Source of the DNA: Shewanella donghaensis
Lineage (GTDB): Bacteria > Pseudomonadota > Gammaproteobacteria > Enterobacterales > Shewanellaceae
Reading direction: 5' to 3'
Length of the DNA: 64,000 bases
NCBI RefSeq assembly: GCF_007567505.1
Contig: NZ_CP041783.1
Coordinates: 1,984,001-2,048,000, forward strand
Part shown: one piece after another, positions 1-10,216 of the stretch
Layout of the letters: each line of letters opens with the position of its first letter
How positions within the stretch are numbered: position 1 is the stretch's first letter
The notes under the pieces: model-generated
The model's input: the letters and a program-made list of their open reading frames with translations, nothing else
Told to the model about the DNA's origin: nothing
Database searches by the model: none
Translations under genes and position numbers: made by a program

Positions 1-105
1 ATCAGCTTTATTTTTCTTAATTCCTGCGTCAGCAAACTGTTCAATCAGTCTGTCAACATTCTTGCCCACTTCCGCGGCCAACTTATCTATACTTGTATCT
101 GCCAT
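1..105 (-). CDS. infB: Translation initiation factor IF-2, N-terminal fragment (cut by window edge)
   Basis: Only the first 35 codons are present, reading leftwards off the window. The peptide begins [20 protein letters not shown], which matches the small helical IF2_N domain found at the start of gammaproteobacterial IF-2, the GTPase that brings fMet-tRNA to the 30S subunit. An AGGGGG ribosome binding site precedes the ATG by about 8 nt. The start lies 25 nt after the nusA stop, the usual nusA-infB arrangement in the rimP-nusA-infB operon. The assignment rests on the short N-terminus plus synteny. Confidence 0.93.
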   Translation of the reverse strand, partial: MADTSIDKLAAEVGKNVDRLIEQFADAGIKKNKAD

Positions 106-130
106 CAATTAAATCCCCCTGTTGATCGAC

Positions 131-1630
131 TTATGCTTCTTCGCCAAACCAACAGATATTACGGGCAGCCATGATGAGCTCACCTGATTTTTCTTCTGTC
201 AATTCTTCAATATCGATTAAATCGTCAATGCCTTGTTCCGCTAAGTCTTCTAAGGTAATTACACCTTTACTTGCAAGAACATATGCTAAATGCTTTTCTA
301 AACCATCTAACGCTAATAAATCTGCTGCAGGTTCCGCACCATCAAGTGCTTCTTCTGTTGCCAATGCTCTAGTAGAGATCGCCGCTTTTGCACGTTCGCG
401 CAATGAAGCAACGATATCTTCGTCAAAACCATCAATTTCTAATAGTTCTGCTTCTGGTACATACACAATTTCTTCTAAAGAAGTGAAACCTTCTTCAGCA
501 AGAACAGTTGCAAAATTTTCGTCAACTTCAAGAGTTTCAACAAATAAATCTACAATTTTAGCGCTTTCAGCTTGATGCTTCTTGTTAAGGTCTTCAACCG
601 TCATTACGTTTAATTCCCAGCCTGTTAACTGAGTTGCTAAACGTACGTTTTGACCATTGCGACCAATCGCTTGTGCTAAGCTGTCTGCTTCAACAGCAAT
701 ATCCATTGAGTTGTTGTCTTCATCAACGATGATTGAAGCAACATCTGCAGGTGCCATTGCATTGATTACGTATTGCGCTGGATTATCATCCCACAACACG
801 ATATCAACACGCTCGCCAGCTAATTCGTTTGAAACCGCTTGTACACGTGCGCCACGCATACCAACACAAGCACCGATAGGATCGATACGCTTGTCATTAG
901 TTTTCACGGCGATTTTAGCGCGAGCGCCTGGATCACGTGCAGCACCCATAATTTCAATCATTTCATCTAAGATTTCAGGTACTTCTACTCTGAATAACTC
1001 GATGATCATTTCAGGCTTGCTGCGAGTTAAGAATAACTGTGCACCACGCGCTTCTGGACGAACTGCGTATAATAAAGCACGTACGCGGTCACCTGGACGG
1101 AAAGATTCACGACTGATTAAGTCTTCTTTGTAAATAACACCATCAGCATTATTACCGAGATCAACGATAATGCTTTCACGAGTGCTTTTCTTAACCACAC
1201 CAGTAACAATCTCGCCTTCACGTTCAATGAACTGCTCAACAATTTGTGCACGTTCAGCTTCACGAACTTTTTGTACAATCACTTGCTTAGCTGTTTGAGT
1301 CGTAATACGGTCAAAAACAACTGAAGGAATGTCATCTTCGATGAATTCACCAGGTTCTATTTCTGGGTTTTCATAACGTGCAGCTTCAAGCGTAATTTCG
1401 CTATAAGGGTTTTCTAAAGCTTCGCCTTTATCATCGACAACCATCCAACGACGGAAAGTGTCGTAGTGGCCAGTTTTACGATCGATAGCAACGCGAACTT
1501 CGATTTCGCCTTCATATTTTTTCTTAGTTGCAGTGGCTAGAGCAATTTCTAGCGCTTCGAATATTTTTTCACGCGGGACGGCTTTTTCATTTGATACCGC
1601 CTCTGCGACTAGCAGAATCTCTTTATTCAT
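131..1630 (-). CDS. nusA: Transcription termination/antitermination protein NusA
   Basis: This 499-residue protein is the RNA polymerase-binding factor that modulates pausing, intrinsic and Rho termination, and antitermination. The frame is open 63 nt further upstream, but I chose the ATG that gives [20 protein letters not shown], the conserved NusA N-terminus, with a GAGGC ribosome binding site. The order of domains is the N-terminal RNAP-binding domain (about 1-130), S1 (about 135-200, with [11 protein letters not shown]), two KH domains (about 200-350, with [10 protein letters not shown] and [12 protein letters not shown]), then two acidic helical repeats at the C-terminus as in E. coli. 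It lies between rimP (28-nt gap) and infB. In E. coli NusA autoregulates this operon through leader terminators, and terminator-like hairpins are present upstream here. Confidence 0.98.
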   Translation of the reverse strand: MNKEILLVAEAVSNEKAVPREKIFEALEIALATATKKKYEGEIEVRVAIDRKTGHYDTFRRWMVVDDKGEALENPYSEITLEAARYENPEIEPGEFIEDDIPSVVFDRITTQTAKQVIVQKVREAERAQIVEQFIEREGEIVTGVVKKSTRESIIVDLGNNADGVIYKEDLISRESFRPGDRVRALLYAVRPEARGAQLFLTRSKPEMIIELFRVEVPEILDEMIEIMGAARDPGARAKIAVKTNDKRIDPIGACVGMRGARVQAVSNELAGERVDIVLWDDNPAQYVINAMAPADVASIIVDEDNNSMDIAVEADSLAQAIGRNGQNVRLATQLTGWELNVMTVEDLNKKHQAESAKIVDLFVETLEVDENFATVLAEEGFTSLEEIVYVPEAELLEIDGFDEDIVASLRERAKAAISTRALATEEALDGAEPAADLLALDGLEKHLAYVLASKGVITLEDLAEQGIDDLIDIEELTEEKSGELIMAARNICWFGEEA

Positions 1631-1658
1631 TTGTCTTGCCTCGTTCACCTTGAAACTA

Positions 1659-2114
1659 TCAAAACTTCGCAATAATGTTGCCTTTACGAACATTATCTAA
1701 AGCCACTATCAAATCTTCACCACCTACGTTAATCGTTAGCATTTGCCCTTCGATTGACGTGATGACACCTTTTAAATTACGACTACCCGCGACAGGCATC
1801 GTCAATTGTACTTTTGCTTCTTCGCCGATATATGCTGCGTAATGTGCAGCATTAAATAGTGGTCTATCTACACCAGGCGAAGAAACTTCTAATGTGTATT
1901 CTGTCGAAATTGGGTCTTCAACATCTAGAACAGCACTAACTTGGCGGCTGGCTTCGGCACAATCTTCAATATTAATACCGCTTTCACCATCAATAAATAC
2001 ACGTAATATTGAATGACGCCCTGCATGGACAAACTCAATACCCCAGAGTTGAAAACCGATAGCTTCAACAGGTACTGTCAGCATTTCTGTCAGTTTAGTT
2101 TCTAATGTTGCCAA
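1659..2114 (-). CDS. rimP: Ribosome maturation factor RimP
   Basis: This 151-residue cytoplasmic protein is needed for 30S subunit maturation. The sequence [20 protein letters not shown], the [13 protein letters not shown] block and [13 protein letters not shown] are characteristic of RimP, and the length fits the family. The start codon is TTG: GGGGGT lies 6 nt upstream, and no ATG lies near the conserved N-terminus. It is the first protein gene of the rimP-nusA-infB operon, downstream of the initiator tRNA. Three consecutive hairpins with U-tracts sit between the tRNA and this gene, so its expression probably depends on readthrough or antitermination. Confidence 0.97.
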   Translation of the reverse strand: MATLETKLTEMLTVPVEAIGFQLWGIEFVHAGRHSILRVFIDGESGINIEDCAEASRQVSAVLDVEDPISTEYTLEVSSPGVDRPLFNAAHYAAYIGEEAKVQLTMPVAGSRNLKGVITSIEGQMLTINVGGEDLIVALDNVRKGNIIAKF

Positions 2115-2132
2115 AAATGACCCCCAAAAACG

Positions 2133-2153
2133 AAAAAAAGGGCAAATAGCCCC
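2133..2153 (-). terminator. Third terminator-like hairpin in the rimP leader
   Basis: On the minus strand a short GGGC-TATTT-GCCC hairpin is followed directly by seven U. It ends about 19 nt before the rimP start codon, so it lies right against the ribosome binding site region. The stem is only four to five GC pairs. It could be an attenuator rather than a complete stop. Confidence 0.55.
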
Positions 2154-2176
2154 AAAAAAGTCCGTAAAAACACGGA
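2154..2176 (-). terminator. Second terminator-like hairpin in the rimP leader
   Basis: On the minus strand TCCGT and ACGGA flank a GTTTTT loop and are followed by C and six U. It is the middle of three hairpins between the initiator tRNA and rimP. Confidence 0.6.
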
Positions 2177-2195
2177 ATTACTAAGCTCCATATAA

Positions 2196-2220
2196 CAAAA
2201 AACCCCGTAATGACGAGGTC
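2196..2220 (-). terminator. First terminator downstream of tRNA-fMet
   Basis: On the minus strand ACCTCG-TCATTA-CGGGGT (one G-U pair) is followed by a run of T. It lies about 70 nt after the 3' end of the initiator tRNA. This is where E. coli metY transcripts partly terminate before rimP. Confidence 0.7.
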
Positions 2221-2287
2221 TTAATATAGAACCTTTTAATTGAAGATAATATTTATTGAGTTTCAATAAAAGATATCAACAATAAGC

Positions 2288-2364
<77 letters not shown>

Positions 2365-2444
2365 TCAACTTGCGTAATTATATTAACTTACGTCTTTGCT
2401 TGCAATAATTAATCAAATTTACTTTAGACTTGATTAACTAAATT

Positions 2445-2530
2445 TGGTGCGGATGGTGGGACTTGAACCCACACGAGCATAGCTCACCACCCCCTCAAGG
2501 TGGCGCGTCTACCAATTCCGCCACATCCGC
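2445..2530 (-). tRNA. leuU: tRNA-Leu (anticodon GAG)
   Basis: This 86-nt tRNA has a 7-bp acceptor stem GCGGATG/CATCCGC, a long variable arm typical of class II leucine tRNAs, an anticodon loop CTTGAGG giving GAG, and an encoded CCA. It lies between secG and the initiator tRNA, the position of E. coli leuU. It is probably co-transcribed with secG and tRNA-fMet. Confidence 0.97.
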
Positions 2531-2642
2531 ATTTCTTACACTTTACTGTTGGAAAAAAATTTAATTAAGTAGAGAGGGACTTAATTAATCCAACTTAGAT
2601 AAAACATTCACTAAACAATGAAACCATTGTTGTCATTTTTGT

Positions 2643-2975
2643 TTAATCTGGAATCTTTACTTCTGTAGGTTCTGTTTGAGTAGGAGCTTGTTCAACTTGC
2701 TCTACTGCAGAACCTAAATCATTCCAAGCATCATCTTGTTTAGTATGATTAGCACTTAAGTTGCCTAAAACTAGACTTAAAGTGAAAAAACCAATCGCTA
2801 AAACAGCTGTACTACGAGTCAGGAAATTACCTGAACCGCCTGAACCGAATAAAGTTCCTGATGCGCCAGCACCAAAAGAAGAACCCATGTCAGCCCCTTT
2901 ACCCTGTTGAATAAGGATTAAGCCAACAAGACCAATCGCTACAACCAAGTAAACTACAATTAAAACTTCATACAT
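2643..2975 (-). CDS. secG: Protein translocase subunit SecG
   Basis: This 110-residue inner-membrane subunit of SecYEG supports preprotein translocation. The first hydrophobic helix (about 1-23) is followed by LIQQGKGADMGSSFGAGASG and a second helix (about 52-75), the classic two-helix SecG layout. The C-terminal tail is polar and acidic. It begins 4 nt after the tpiA stop, so translational coupling is plausible, and tRNA-Leu and tRNA-fMet follow. Confidence 0.97.
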   Translation of the reverse strand: MYEVLIVVYLVVAIGLVGLILIQQGKGADMGSSFGAGASGTLFGSGGSGNFLTRSTAVLAIGFFTLSLVLGNLSANHTKQDDAWNDLGSAVEQVEQAPTQTEPTEVKIPD

Positions 2976-2979
2976 AATA

Positions 2980-3762
2980 TTAAGCGCTCATCGCTATGGA
3001 ACATAAACTTAAAAACTCGCTAGAGTTTAAGCTAGCTCCGCCAATCAGTCCACCATCAACATCTGGTTGTGCAAAAATATCCGCGGCATTTGAAGGGGTA
3101 ACACTACCACCGTACAAAATTCGAATATTCTCTCCAATAAATGGCGACACTTCTGAAAGTCTCTGACGTATAAACGCATGAACTTCCTGAGCTTGCTCTG
3201 GAGTAGCACTTTTACCAGTACCTACGGCCCATAATGGTTCGTAAGCGATAATGGCATTATCAAAAGCCATGGTGCCATTCTTTTCAATCACAATATCGAG
3301 CTCTTCAGCAATCACTTCAAAAGTGCGTCTTGCTTCACGAGCTGGACCTGATTCACCAACACAAAGAATAGGCGTCAATCCATGTTTTTGTGCTGCAGCA
3401 AACTTCTCTGCAACGATATTACTTGTTTCGCCATACATACGACGGCGTTCGGAATGGCCGATAATAACATACCGACATCCTGAATCTTTTAGCATTTTAC
3501 CGGAAACTTCACCAGTATAGGCACCAAAGTCATGTTGACTCAGGTTCTGTGCGCCCATTCTTACAAGCGCACCATCTAAGGTTTGCTTATTAGCTTCAAG
3601 CAGTTGTCTAACACTTTCAAGATAAATTGAAGGTGGACATAAAACTACTTCAGCCGAATCATTTTGGAGCTTTGTAGCAAACTTGCTGAATAACTCTTGG
3701 GCTAATGCCGAGCTGCCATTCATTTTCCAGTTGCCAGCTACCATAGGACGTCTAAGTGCCAT
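2980..3762 (-). CDS. tpiA: Triosephosphate isomerase
   Basis: This 260-residue cytoplasmic TIM-barrel enzyme interconverts dihydroxyacetone phosphate and glyceraldehyde 3-phosphate in glycolysis and gluconeogenesis. It contains AGNWKMNG with the substrate-binding Asn and Lys near the N-terminus, IIGHSERR with the electrophilic His, and YEPLWAVGTGKSAT with the catalytic Glu and mobile loop. The start is the ATG giving MALRRPMVAGNWKMNG, preceded by AAGGAG at good spacing; the frame is open 48 nt further upstream without support. It lies between glmM and secG, a common gammaproteobacterial order. Confidence 0.98.
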   Translation of the reverse strand: MALRRPMVAGNWKMNGSSALAQELFSKFATKLQNDSAEVVLCPPSIYLESVRQLLEANKQTLDGALVRMGAQNLSQHDFGAYTGEVSGKMLKDSGCRYVIIGHSERRRMYGETSNIVAEKFAAAQKHGLTPILCVGESGPAREARRTFEVIAEELDIVIEKNGTMAFDNAIIAYEPLWAVGTGKSATPEQAQEVHAFIRQRLSEVSPFIGENIRILYGGSVTPSNAADIFAQPDVDGGLIGGASLNSSEFLSLCSIAMSA

Positions 3763-3911
3763 TACTGTCTCCTTTGAAAGCGGCGTGAATAATAACGAAC
3801 CGCCAATCAAGTTACAATACCTAAGTCAGGAATATTTACCATTACTCGACAGAGTGATGTTTTTTTACTCGCTAGCATTAGGTATTAATAAATAAACAAT
3901 TAATATTAACC

Positions 3912-5255
3912 TTAAGATTGACCCACTCGCTTAACGACATCGGCAATCTGTTTTGCAAAAGATGTGACATTGGCCTCATCTTCACCTTCTACCATCACCC
4001 TTATTAGTGGTTCAGTTCCGGATTTTCTAAGTAACACTCTACCTTTTTGACCTAATAGTTGCTCAACGTTTAGTTTTTCAGCTAGTACGGCTTCAGAGAG
4101 TAAAGGATTTGACTCACCATCAAAAGCTATATTGATCAGTATTTGCGGCAACATTTTTACTGGTTTGACTAAAGCCGCTAATGAGGAAAGCTGATTTTGC
4201 ATCGCTGCCAATACTAAAATACCAGCAACTATGCCATCACCAGTGGTCCCATGATCGAGATCCAGTATATGACCTGAATTTTCACCACCAATATGCCAAT
4301 CATGCTGACGCATTAATTCCATCACGTTTCGGTCACCGACGTTAGAACGGACAAATGGAACGTTTAATTTTTCAAGCGCCAACTCTAAACCAAGGTTGGA
4401 CATCAATGTACCAACCACGCCACCTTTTAAGGTACCATTTTTTAAAGCATCACAGGCTAAGATATACAGAATTTGATCACCGTCAATAACATTGCCAAGA
4501 TGATCTACCATCATAATACGGTCGCCATCACCATCTAAAGCAATCCCTACATCCGCTTTTTCAAGTACTACCTTTTCAGAAATGGCCCTCATGGAGGTTG
4601 CACCCACATTATCATTGATGTTCAGGCCGTTGGGTTTGTCACCAATGGTAATGACTTCGGCTCCGAGCTCTTTAAATACATTAGGGGCAATATGATAAGT
4701 GGCACCATGGGCGCAATCAACAACCACCTTTAAACCAGAAAGTGATAATGCAGCAGGAAAGTGACCTTTACAGTATTCGATATAACGGCCAGCAGCATCC
4801 TCAATCCGAGATGCTTTGCCTAATAAGTGCGATTCGACACAGACCAATGGCTTTGATAATTCCTGTTCAATTTCTAGCTCAAGTTGATCATCTAACTTAC
4901 TACCATTCGCAGTGAAAAATTTTATGCCATTATCGTAATAGGGGTTATGAGATGCACTGATAACAATGCCAGCTTCCGCTCGAAAAGTGCGGGTTAAATA
5001 GGCTATGGCTGGTGTAGGCATAGGCCCAACTAACAACACATTGATACCCGCAGCAGATAAACCTGCTTCGAGCACTGATTCAAATAAATAACCCGATATT
5101 CGTGTATCTTTACCAATAATAACTTTCTTAGTTCCACTACGAGAAAGTACCCTTCCCGCAGCCCAGCCAAGTTTCAGCGCTAATTCCGGTGTCATGACAC
5201 CGGCACCCACTTTACCTCGAATGCCATCAGTTCCAAAAAATTGTCTTTCTTGCAC
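3912..5255 (-). CDS. glmM: Phosphoglucosamine mutase
   Basis: This 447-residue enzyme converts glucosamine 6-phosphate to glucosamine 1-phosphate for UDP-GlcNAc, peptidoglycan and LPS synthesis. It has the N-terminal FFGTDGIRG motif, the phosphoserine loop ISASHNP, the metal-binding DGDGDR, the sugar-binding GGENSGH and the C-terminal [12 protein letters not shown] phosphate-binding segment. I chose a GTG start giving (M)[10 protein letters not shown] because GAGGGT lies just upstream and E. coli GlmM is 445 residues. An in-frame upstream ATG at 5282 would add nine unconserved residues. It follows folP by 78 nt. Confidence 0.96.
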   Translation of the reverse strand: MQERQFFGTDGIRGKVGAGVMTPELALKLGWAAGRVLSRSGTKKVIIGKDTRISGYLFESVLEAGLSAAGINVLLVGPMPTPAIAYLTRTFRAEAGIVISASHNPYYDNGIKFFTANGSKLDDQLELEIEQELSKPLVCVESHLLGKASRIEDAAGRYIEYCKGHFPAALSLSGLKVVVDCAHGATYHIAPNVFKELGAEVITIGDKPNGLNINDNVGATSMRAISEKVVLEKADVGIALDGDGDRIMMVDHLGNVIDGDQILYILACDALKNGTLKGGVVGTLMSNLGLELALEKLNVPFVRSNVGDRNVMELMRQHDWHIGGENSGHILDLDHGTTGDGIVAGILVLAAMQNQLSSLAALVKPVKMLPQILINIAFDGESNPLLSEAVLAEKLNVEQLLGQKGRVLLRKSGTEPLIRVMVEGEDEANVTSFAKQIADVVKRVGQS

Positions 5256-5333
5256 GTAACCCTCACAAAGTGAAAAAATCACTCTTGATAACGTAACCTA
5301 GGCAAAAAATACATTTAAAAATGATTGAAAAGG

Positions 5334-6173
5334 TTAGTTATGTAAACTTGCCATCGTCGCTGACATCACTGTAATGACATCAACAGTTTCTTCAACATCA
5401 TGAACACGTAATATTTGTGCCCCTTGTTGAGCCGCAATCATCGCCCCAGCTAAACTGCCAGCGAGTCTTTGATCTGTGTCTCTTTGCAATAAATCACCAA
5501 TCATGCTTTTTCGTGATAGGCCTATGAGCAAAGGAAAGTGCAAACTATGCAGCTCTGGTAATTTTGCTAGCAATTCGTAATTGTGTTCTAGTGTTTTTCC
5601 AAAACCAAAGCCAGGATCTAATATTATGTTTTCTCTCGACATGCCTGCAGCTAAACAATAATCTACCCTTAATGACAAAAAGTCATTAACTTGTTGGATT
5701 ACATTGTCATATTCAGGCGCATCTTGCATATTCTGTGGTTGTCCTTGCATATGCATTAAGCACACTGGTACATCCAAGCTTGCAGCCATTGCTAACGCCC
5801 CAGGTTCTTGCAAAGCTCGTACATCATTAATTAAATGTGCACCAGCATTGACTGCTTGCTCCATAACTTCTGGTTTACTGCTATCAATAGAAATCCACAC
5901 ATCATATTTGTCAGCTGTATATTCGATGACTGGAATAACTCTAGCGAGCTCTTCTTCTAAAGTAACTGCTGTAGCACCTGGTCTTGTTGACTCGCCGCCA
6001 ATATCAACTATTTTAGCCCCTTGACTGACGACTTTATCAACTTGCCGACAGGCACTTTCAAACGTGGCATGTTGACCGCCATCAGAAAATGAATCGGGAG
6101 TAACGTTAATGATAGCCATAACAATAGGACTGGCTAAAGAGAGAGTTTTCTCTCCCGATTTAAGTTCAAACAT
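5334..6173 (-). CDS. folP: Dihydropteroate synthase
   Basis: This 279-residue folate-pathway enzyme condenses p-aminobenzoate with the pterin pyrophosphate; it is the sulfonamide target. It is a TIM barrel with INVTPDSFSDGG (first conserved loop), DIGGESTRPGA (second loop), a DSSKPEV segment and LDPGFGFGKT, then a C-terminal RVHDV. It forms the usual folP-glmM pair downstream of ftsH, separated from ftsH by a strong bidirectional terminator, so it probably has its own promoter in 6174-6256. Confidence 0.98.
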   Translation of the reverse strand: MFELKSGEKTLSLASPIVMAIINVTPDSFSDGGQHATFESACRQVDKVVSQGAKIVDIGGESTRPGATAVTLEEELARVIPVIEYTADKYDVWISIDSSKPEVMEQAVNAGAHLINDVRALQEPGALAMAASLDVPVCLMHMQGQPQNMQDAPEYDNVIQQVNDFLSLRVDYCLAAGMSRENIILDPGFGFGKTLEHNYELLAKLPELHSLHFPLLIGLSRKSMIGDLLQRDTDQRLAGSLAGAMIAAQQGAQILRVHDVEETVDVITVMSATMASLHN

Positions 6174-6256
6174 ATAACCTCAGTTACACTCAATTTAATG
6201 AGTTTTAATTTTAATCGAAAAAAAATAATTTATTAATGGAATAAATCTGTAAACAT

Positions 6257-6281
6257 AAAAAAACCCCTTTCGGGGTTTTTT
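6257..6281. terminator. Bidirectional intrinsic terminator between ftsH and folP
   Basis: AAAAAACCCC-TTTC-GGGGTTTTTT forms a perfect stem with U-tracts on either strand. It ends ftsH transcription on the minus strand. Confidence 0.9.
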
Positions 6282-6299
6282 AAACTAATTTAGCAAAGC

Positions 6300-8264
6300 T
6301 TATTTAGCTGGCGTATCAGCATCTGGTGTTGCATCAGTCTTGTCTTCAACATCATCAGTTTTCGTTTCTTCTGACTCTGTAGCTTCAGACTTAACTGGCG
6401 TACCTTTATCCTGATCGTCCATTACGTCATCTTTATCCCAATCAGCAGGTCGACGGACTTCACGACGATTCATTAAGTCATCAATCTGATCTGCATCAAT
6501 GGTTTCAAACTTCATCAAGGCATCTTTCATTGAATGAAGAATATCCATGTTGTCTTTCAAGTATGTTTCAGCACGATCGTAGTTCGAATCAATAAGATGT
6601 TTAACTTCAGCATCAATGGTACGAGCAGTTTCGTCAGACATATGCTGAGTTTTACCCATGCTACGTCCAAGGAATACTTCATTTTCATCTTCAGCATAAA
6701 GTACAGGGCCTAATTTTTCAGAGAAGCCCCATTGAGTAACCATGTTACGTGCAATTGATGTCGCATACTTAATGTCTTGCGAAGCACCAGTTGATACTTT
6801 TTCTGTTCCGTAAATGATTTCTTCTGCTAAACGTCCACCATAAGCCACTGAAATCTGACTTTCTAGCTTACGACGACTTTGACTAATAGCATCAGCTTCA
6901 GGCAAGAAGAAGGTCACACCTAATGCACGACCGCGTGGAATGATAGTCACTTTATGCACAGGATCATGCTCAGGAACTAAACAACCCACAATTGCATGGC
7001 CAGCTTCATGGTATGCAGTCATTTCTTTTTCTTCTTCAGACATCACCATGGTGCGGCGCTCTGCGCCCATCATGATTTTATCTTTAGCACTTTCAAACTC
7101 TTCCATTCCCACAACGCGGCGATTACCACGTGCAGCGAATAGTGCAGCTTCATTCACTAAGTTAGCTAAATCAGCACCTGAGAAACCAGGAGTACCACGA
7201 GCGATAACACTGGCTTTAACACCATCACCTAACGGTACTTTACGCATATGTACTTTAAGAATTTGCTCACGGCCACGAACATCTGGTAAGCCAACAACAA
7301 CCTGACGGTCAAAACGACCTGGACGAAGTAGCGCTGCATCTAATACGTCAGGTCTGTTTGTCGCAGCGATGACGATAACGCCTTCGTTACCTTCAAAACC
7401 ATCCATTTCAACCAGCATCTGGTTCAATGTCTGCTCACGTTCATCATGACCACCACCAACACCTGCGCCACGTTGGCGACCTACAGCATCGATTTCATCG
7501 ATAAAGATGATACAAGGCGCTGACTTTTTAGCTTGTTCGAACATGTCACGTACGCGAGATGCACCGACACCAACAAACATTTCAACGAAATCAGAACCTG
7601 AAATAGTAAAGAATGGCACCTTAGCTTCGCCCGCAATCGCTTTAGCGATTAGCGTTTTACCAGTACCTGGTGGGCCGACTAAAAGAACACCTGTAGGAAT
7701 ACGGCCACCTAATTTCTGAAAACGGGTTGGCTCTTTAAGGTAATCAACTAATTCTTTAACGTCTTCTTTCGCTTCGTCACAACCTGCAACGTCACCAAAA
7801 GTCGTTTTAATTTGGTCTTCGCTCATCAACTTGGCTTTACTTTTGCCAAACGACATCGCGCCTTTACCACCGCCACCTTGCATTTGACGCATGAAGAATA
7901 TCCATACACCAATCAATAGCAGCATTGGGAACCAAGAGATAAATATTTGGGTTAGGAAGCTAGATTCTTCAGCTTCTTGGCCCTTCATTGAAATCCCTTG
8001 ACGATCAAGATCATTAATCAAATCTTGGTCATACATTGGCATGATGGTGGTGAACTTCTCTCCAGAACGTTTAATTCCTTCGATTGTTCGTTGATCACTC
8101 TTAATTTCGACCGAACTAATATTACTATTTCGGACACTATCTAAGAATACCGAGTAATCCATCTTCTGCGATGACGAAGAAGAGGGGGAATAACCCTGAA
8201 AAACTGACATCAACACGACGGCGATGACAACCCAGAGAATTAAATTTTTTGCCATGTCACTCAA
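6300..8264 (-). CDS. ftsH: ATP-dependent zinc metalloprotease FtsH
   Basis: This 654-residue inner-membrane AAA+ protease degrades misfolded membrane proteins and regulators such as sigma-32 and LpxC. Two transmembrane helices (about 8-22 and 108-125) flank a periplasmic domain. They are followed by Walker A GPPGTGKT, Walker [10 protein letters not shown], the second region of homology with RPGRFDR, and the zinc site HEAGH in the peptidase domain. The C-terminal tail is acidic and Thr-rich. Start choice: a TTG at 8264 (MSDMAKN) has AAGAGGT at good spacing; the ATG at 8255 (MAKNLILW) has no SD at proper distance. It follows rlmE with a 45-nt gap, as in E. coli. Confidence 0.98.
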   Translation of the reverse strand: MSDMAKNLILWVVIAVVLMSVFQGYSPSSSSSQKMDYSVFLDSVRNSNISSVEIKSDQRTIEGIKRSGEKFTTIMPMYDQDLINDLDRQGISMKGQEAEESSFLTQIFISWFPMLLLIGVWIFFMRQMQGGGGKGAMSFGKSKAKLMSEDQIKTTFGDVAGCDEAKEDVKELVDYLKEPTRFQKLGGRIPTGVLLVGPPGTGKTLIAKAIAGEAKVPFFTISGSDFVEMFVGVGASRVRDMFEQAKKSAPCIIFIDEIDAVGRQRGAGVGGGHDEREQTLNQMLVEMDGFEGNEGVIVIAATNRPDVLDAALLRPGRFDRQVVVGLPDVRGREQILKVHMRKVPLGDGVKASVIARGTPGFSGADLANLVNEAALFAARGNRRVVGMEEFESAKDKIMMGAERRTMVMSEEEKEMTAYHEAGHAIVGCLVPEHDPVHKVTIIPRGRALGVTFFLPEADAISQSRRKLESQISVAYGGRLAEEIIYGTEKVSTGASQDIKYATSIARNMVTQWGFSEKLGPVLYAEDENEVFLGRSMGKTQHMSDETARTIDAEVKHLIDSNYDRAETYLKDNMDILHSMKDALMKFETIDADQIDDLMNRREVRRPADWDKDDVMDDQDKGTPVKSEATESEETKTDDVEDKTDATPDADTPAK

Positions 8265-8309
8265 ATTGTTAGACCTCTTGAAGACCTACGATAAATTATC
8301 GTTAGACTA

Positions 8310-8939
8310 CTATAACTTGTAACCAGTCGCCACTATATACACTTCACGTGAACGTGGTCGCGATGAATCTGGTTTTCGTGTTTTAACTGTAGTAAAAGCT
8401 TGTCGAACTGCTTTCATATATTCGTCAAAGCCCTCCCCCTGAAAAACCTTGACTGCAAAACAACCATTAGACGCTAAAACCTGATGACACATGTCTAATG
8501 CTAATTCTACAAGATACATTGCCCTAGGTTGATCCACACCATCTGAACCACTCATGTTAGGCGCCATATCAGATAGTACTACATCAACTTTATCTTCACC
8601 AACACGATCAAGTAAAGCTGCAAGTACTTTCTCTTCACGGAAATCGCCTTGTAAAAAGTCGACTCCCACGATTGGATCCATTGGTAAAATGTCACAGGCG
8701 ACCAATTTACCTTTTTCACCGACTAACTTAACTGCAATTTGAGACCAGCCGCCAGGCGCTGCACCTAAGTCTACTACTGTCATTCCAGGTTTAATAAGTT
8801 TGTCTTTTTGTTGGATTTCTTCCAACTTGAATGCTGCACGAGATCGTAAACCGCGCTTTTGAGACAGTTTGACATAGTGATCATCAAAATGTTCTTGCAT
8901 CCATCGACTTGAACTAGCCGAACGTTTTTTCGTTGCCAT
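8310..8939 (-). CDS. rlmE: 23S rRNA (uridine 2552-2'-O)-methyltransferase RlmE
   Basis: This 209-residue SAM-dependent methyltransferase (also called FtsJ or RrmJ) modifies U2552 of the 23S A-loop late in 50S assembly and is heat-induced in E. coli. Evidence includes the N-terminal [15 protein letters not shown] block, [12 protein letters not shown], the SAM loop [12 protein letters not shown], the acidic [12 protein letters not shown], and [11 protein letters not shown] with the catalytic Lys. It lies upstream of ftsH on the same strand and is divergent from yhbY, exactly the E. coli arrangement. Confidence 0.97.
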   Translation of the reverse strand: MATKKRSASSSRWMQEHFDDHYVKLSQKRGLRSRAAFKLEEIQQKDKLIKPGMTVVDLGAAPGGWSQIAVKLVGEKGKLVACDILPMDPIVGVDFLQGDFREEKVLAALLDRVGEDKVDVVLSDMAPNMSGSDGVDQPRAMYLVELALDMCHQVLASNGCFAVKVFQGEGFDEYMKAVRQAFTTVKTRKPDSSRPRSREVYIVATGYKL

Positions 8940-9031
8940 TTAAAAATTCCGTAACGATTTGGAGTTACATAATGCATATATAAGGGTAGAATAGCCGTTT
9001 TTCAACAGTAACATTCAAAAAGTTGGTACAA

Positions 9032-9331
9032 ATGAACTTAACAACCAAACAAAAACAGCATTTAAAAGGCCTGGCGCATAACTTAAAGCCAGTAGTGCTG
9101 CTTGGTGCTAATGGTTTGACCGAAGGTGTTCTGGCTGAAATTGATAGTGCACTCACTCATCATGAACTAATAAAAGTGAAAGTAGGCTCTGCAGATAGAG
9201 AGCTTAAAAATGCTGTTGTGGACGCGATAATTCGTGAAACACAATCTACCAAAGTACAGCTTATCGGACACACCTTAGTTATTTTCCGTCAGTCTGCCGA
9301 AATGAAAATTGCCGTTCCAAAAGCAAAATAA
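9032..9331 (+). CDS. yhbY: Ribosome assembly RNA-binding protein YhbY (CRM domain)
   Basis: This 99-residue single-CRM-domain protein binds pre-50S particles. MNLTTKQKQHLKGLAHNLKP and the conserved LLGANGLTEGVL loop are nearly identical to E. coli YhbY. The start is the ATG at 9032; a TTG at 9023 also lies in frame but would add three unconserved residues. It is divergent from rlmE and ends in a shared terminator facing greA. Confidence 0.95.
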   Translation: MNLTTKQKQHLKGLAHNLKPVVLLGANGLTEGVLAEIDSALTHHELIKVKVGSADRELKNAVVDAIIRETQSTKVQLIGHTLVIFRQSAEMKIAVPKAK

Positions 9332-9400
9332 TTTCGTCAAACAACTGGGTTAAGTTGAGTGCCTTGTCTTTAATACGACGCTAATACTCATTTTGACCTA

Positions 9401-9430
9401 AAAAAACCACTGCCTAGCAGTGGTTTTTTT
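9401..9430. terminator. Bidirectional intrinsic terminator between yhbY and greA
   Basis: AAAAAACCACTG-CCTAG-CAGTGGTTTTTTT lies between convergent genes and has U-tracts in both directions. Confidence 0.92.
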
Positions 9431-9468
9431 ATAACTGTAAAATATCAATCTTTAGACTTAATCTAAAG

Positions 9469-9945
9469 TTAGATATATTTTACAGCAATAATTTCATATT
9501 CCGCGGTGCCACCTGGTGTGGTGATAGCCACTTCATCATCAAGATTCTTACCAATTAACCCGCGGGCGATGGGTGAATTCACAGAGATAAGGTTCTCTTT
9601 AATGTTGGCCTCGTCATCACCCACAATCCGGTAGGTCGATTCTACATCAGTATCAACATTGACGATTGTTACAGTGGTACCAAATATCACGCGACCATTA
9701 TTTGCAATAGAAGTGACATCAATAACTTGAGCGTTAGACAGTTTACCTTCGATATCACGAATACGTGCTTCACAAATACCCTGCTCTTCTCGAGCAGCAT
9801 GATATTCAGCGTTTTCTTTTAAATCGCCCAATTCACGCGCAGAAGCAATTTCTGCAGTAATGTACGGACGACGTTCAAATTTTAGCTCATCTAATTCTTT
9901 ACGAAGCTGCTCAGCTCCAATAATCGTCATAGGGACGGTATTCAT
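9469..9945 (-). CDS. greA: Transcription elongation factor GreA
   Basis: This 158-residue factor enters the RNA polymerase secondary channel and stimulates cleavage of backtracked RNA. The N-terminal antiparallel coiled coil spans about residues 1-75 and has the tip acidic residues in [21 protein letters not shown]-like C-terminal domain follows, with [12 protein letters not shown] and PGGTAEYEI. The start [18 protein letters not shown] matches E. coli MQAIPMT. It is the first gene downstream of carAB on the same strand but is separated by a terminator and about 210 nt. Confidence 0.97.
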   Translation of the reverse strand: MNTVPMTIIGAEQLRKELDELKFERRPYITAEIASARELGDLKENAEYHAAREEQGICEARIRDIEGKLSNAQVIDVTSIANNGRVIFGTTVTIVNVDTDVESTYRIVGDDEANIKENLISVNSPIARGLIGKNLDDEVAITTPGGTAEYEIIAVKYI

Positions 9946-10160
9946 AATGTCTTATGTCTCCTTTAAAAACAAAAGCACACCGTGTCGACCTGTAGCCAAC
10001 ACAGTTAAATCTCGATTAATTCGCATACCGCACGATCGTTACTACAAAAAATTGTTTTAATGATGCGAGTGTCTTGCGTTGAGGGTGCATCTAATGATGA
10101 TGCACCTAAGCTTACATAAGCTTGAGTTTAGATACTAGTGACAGTCAAAAAATAGTAATA

Positions 10161-10188
10161 AAAAAGGCTGCACAATTGCAGCCTTTTT
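10161..10188 (-). terminator. Intrinsic terminator after carB
   Basis: AAAAAGGCTGC-ACAATT-GCAGCCTTTTT is a perfect inverted repeat 29 nt past the carB stop. Confidence 0.92.
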
Positions 10189-10216
10189 AATCAAATCGAC
10201 TTTTAATTAAATAAAA

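Noticed and set aside
657-1133. 158-codon plus-strand ORF opposite nusA
   Set aside because: Antisense to the conserved KH/S1 region of nusA; low-complexity Ser/Ala/Thr-rich translation with no family resemblance.
2580-2642. secG terminator at ACAATG-AAAC-CATTGT
   Set aside because: On the minus strand the hairpin is not followed by a U-tract, and the tRNAs downstream are expected to be co-transcribed.
6940-7305. 121-codon plus-strand ORF opposite ftsH
   Set aside because: Antisense shadow within the conserved AAA+ and protease region; no initiation signal.
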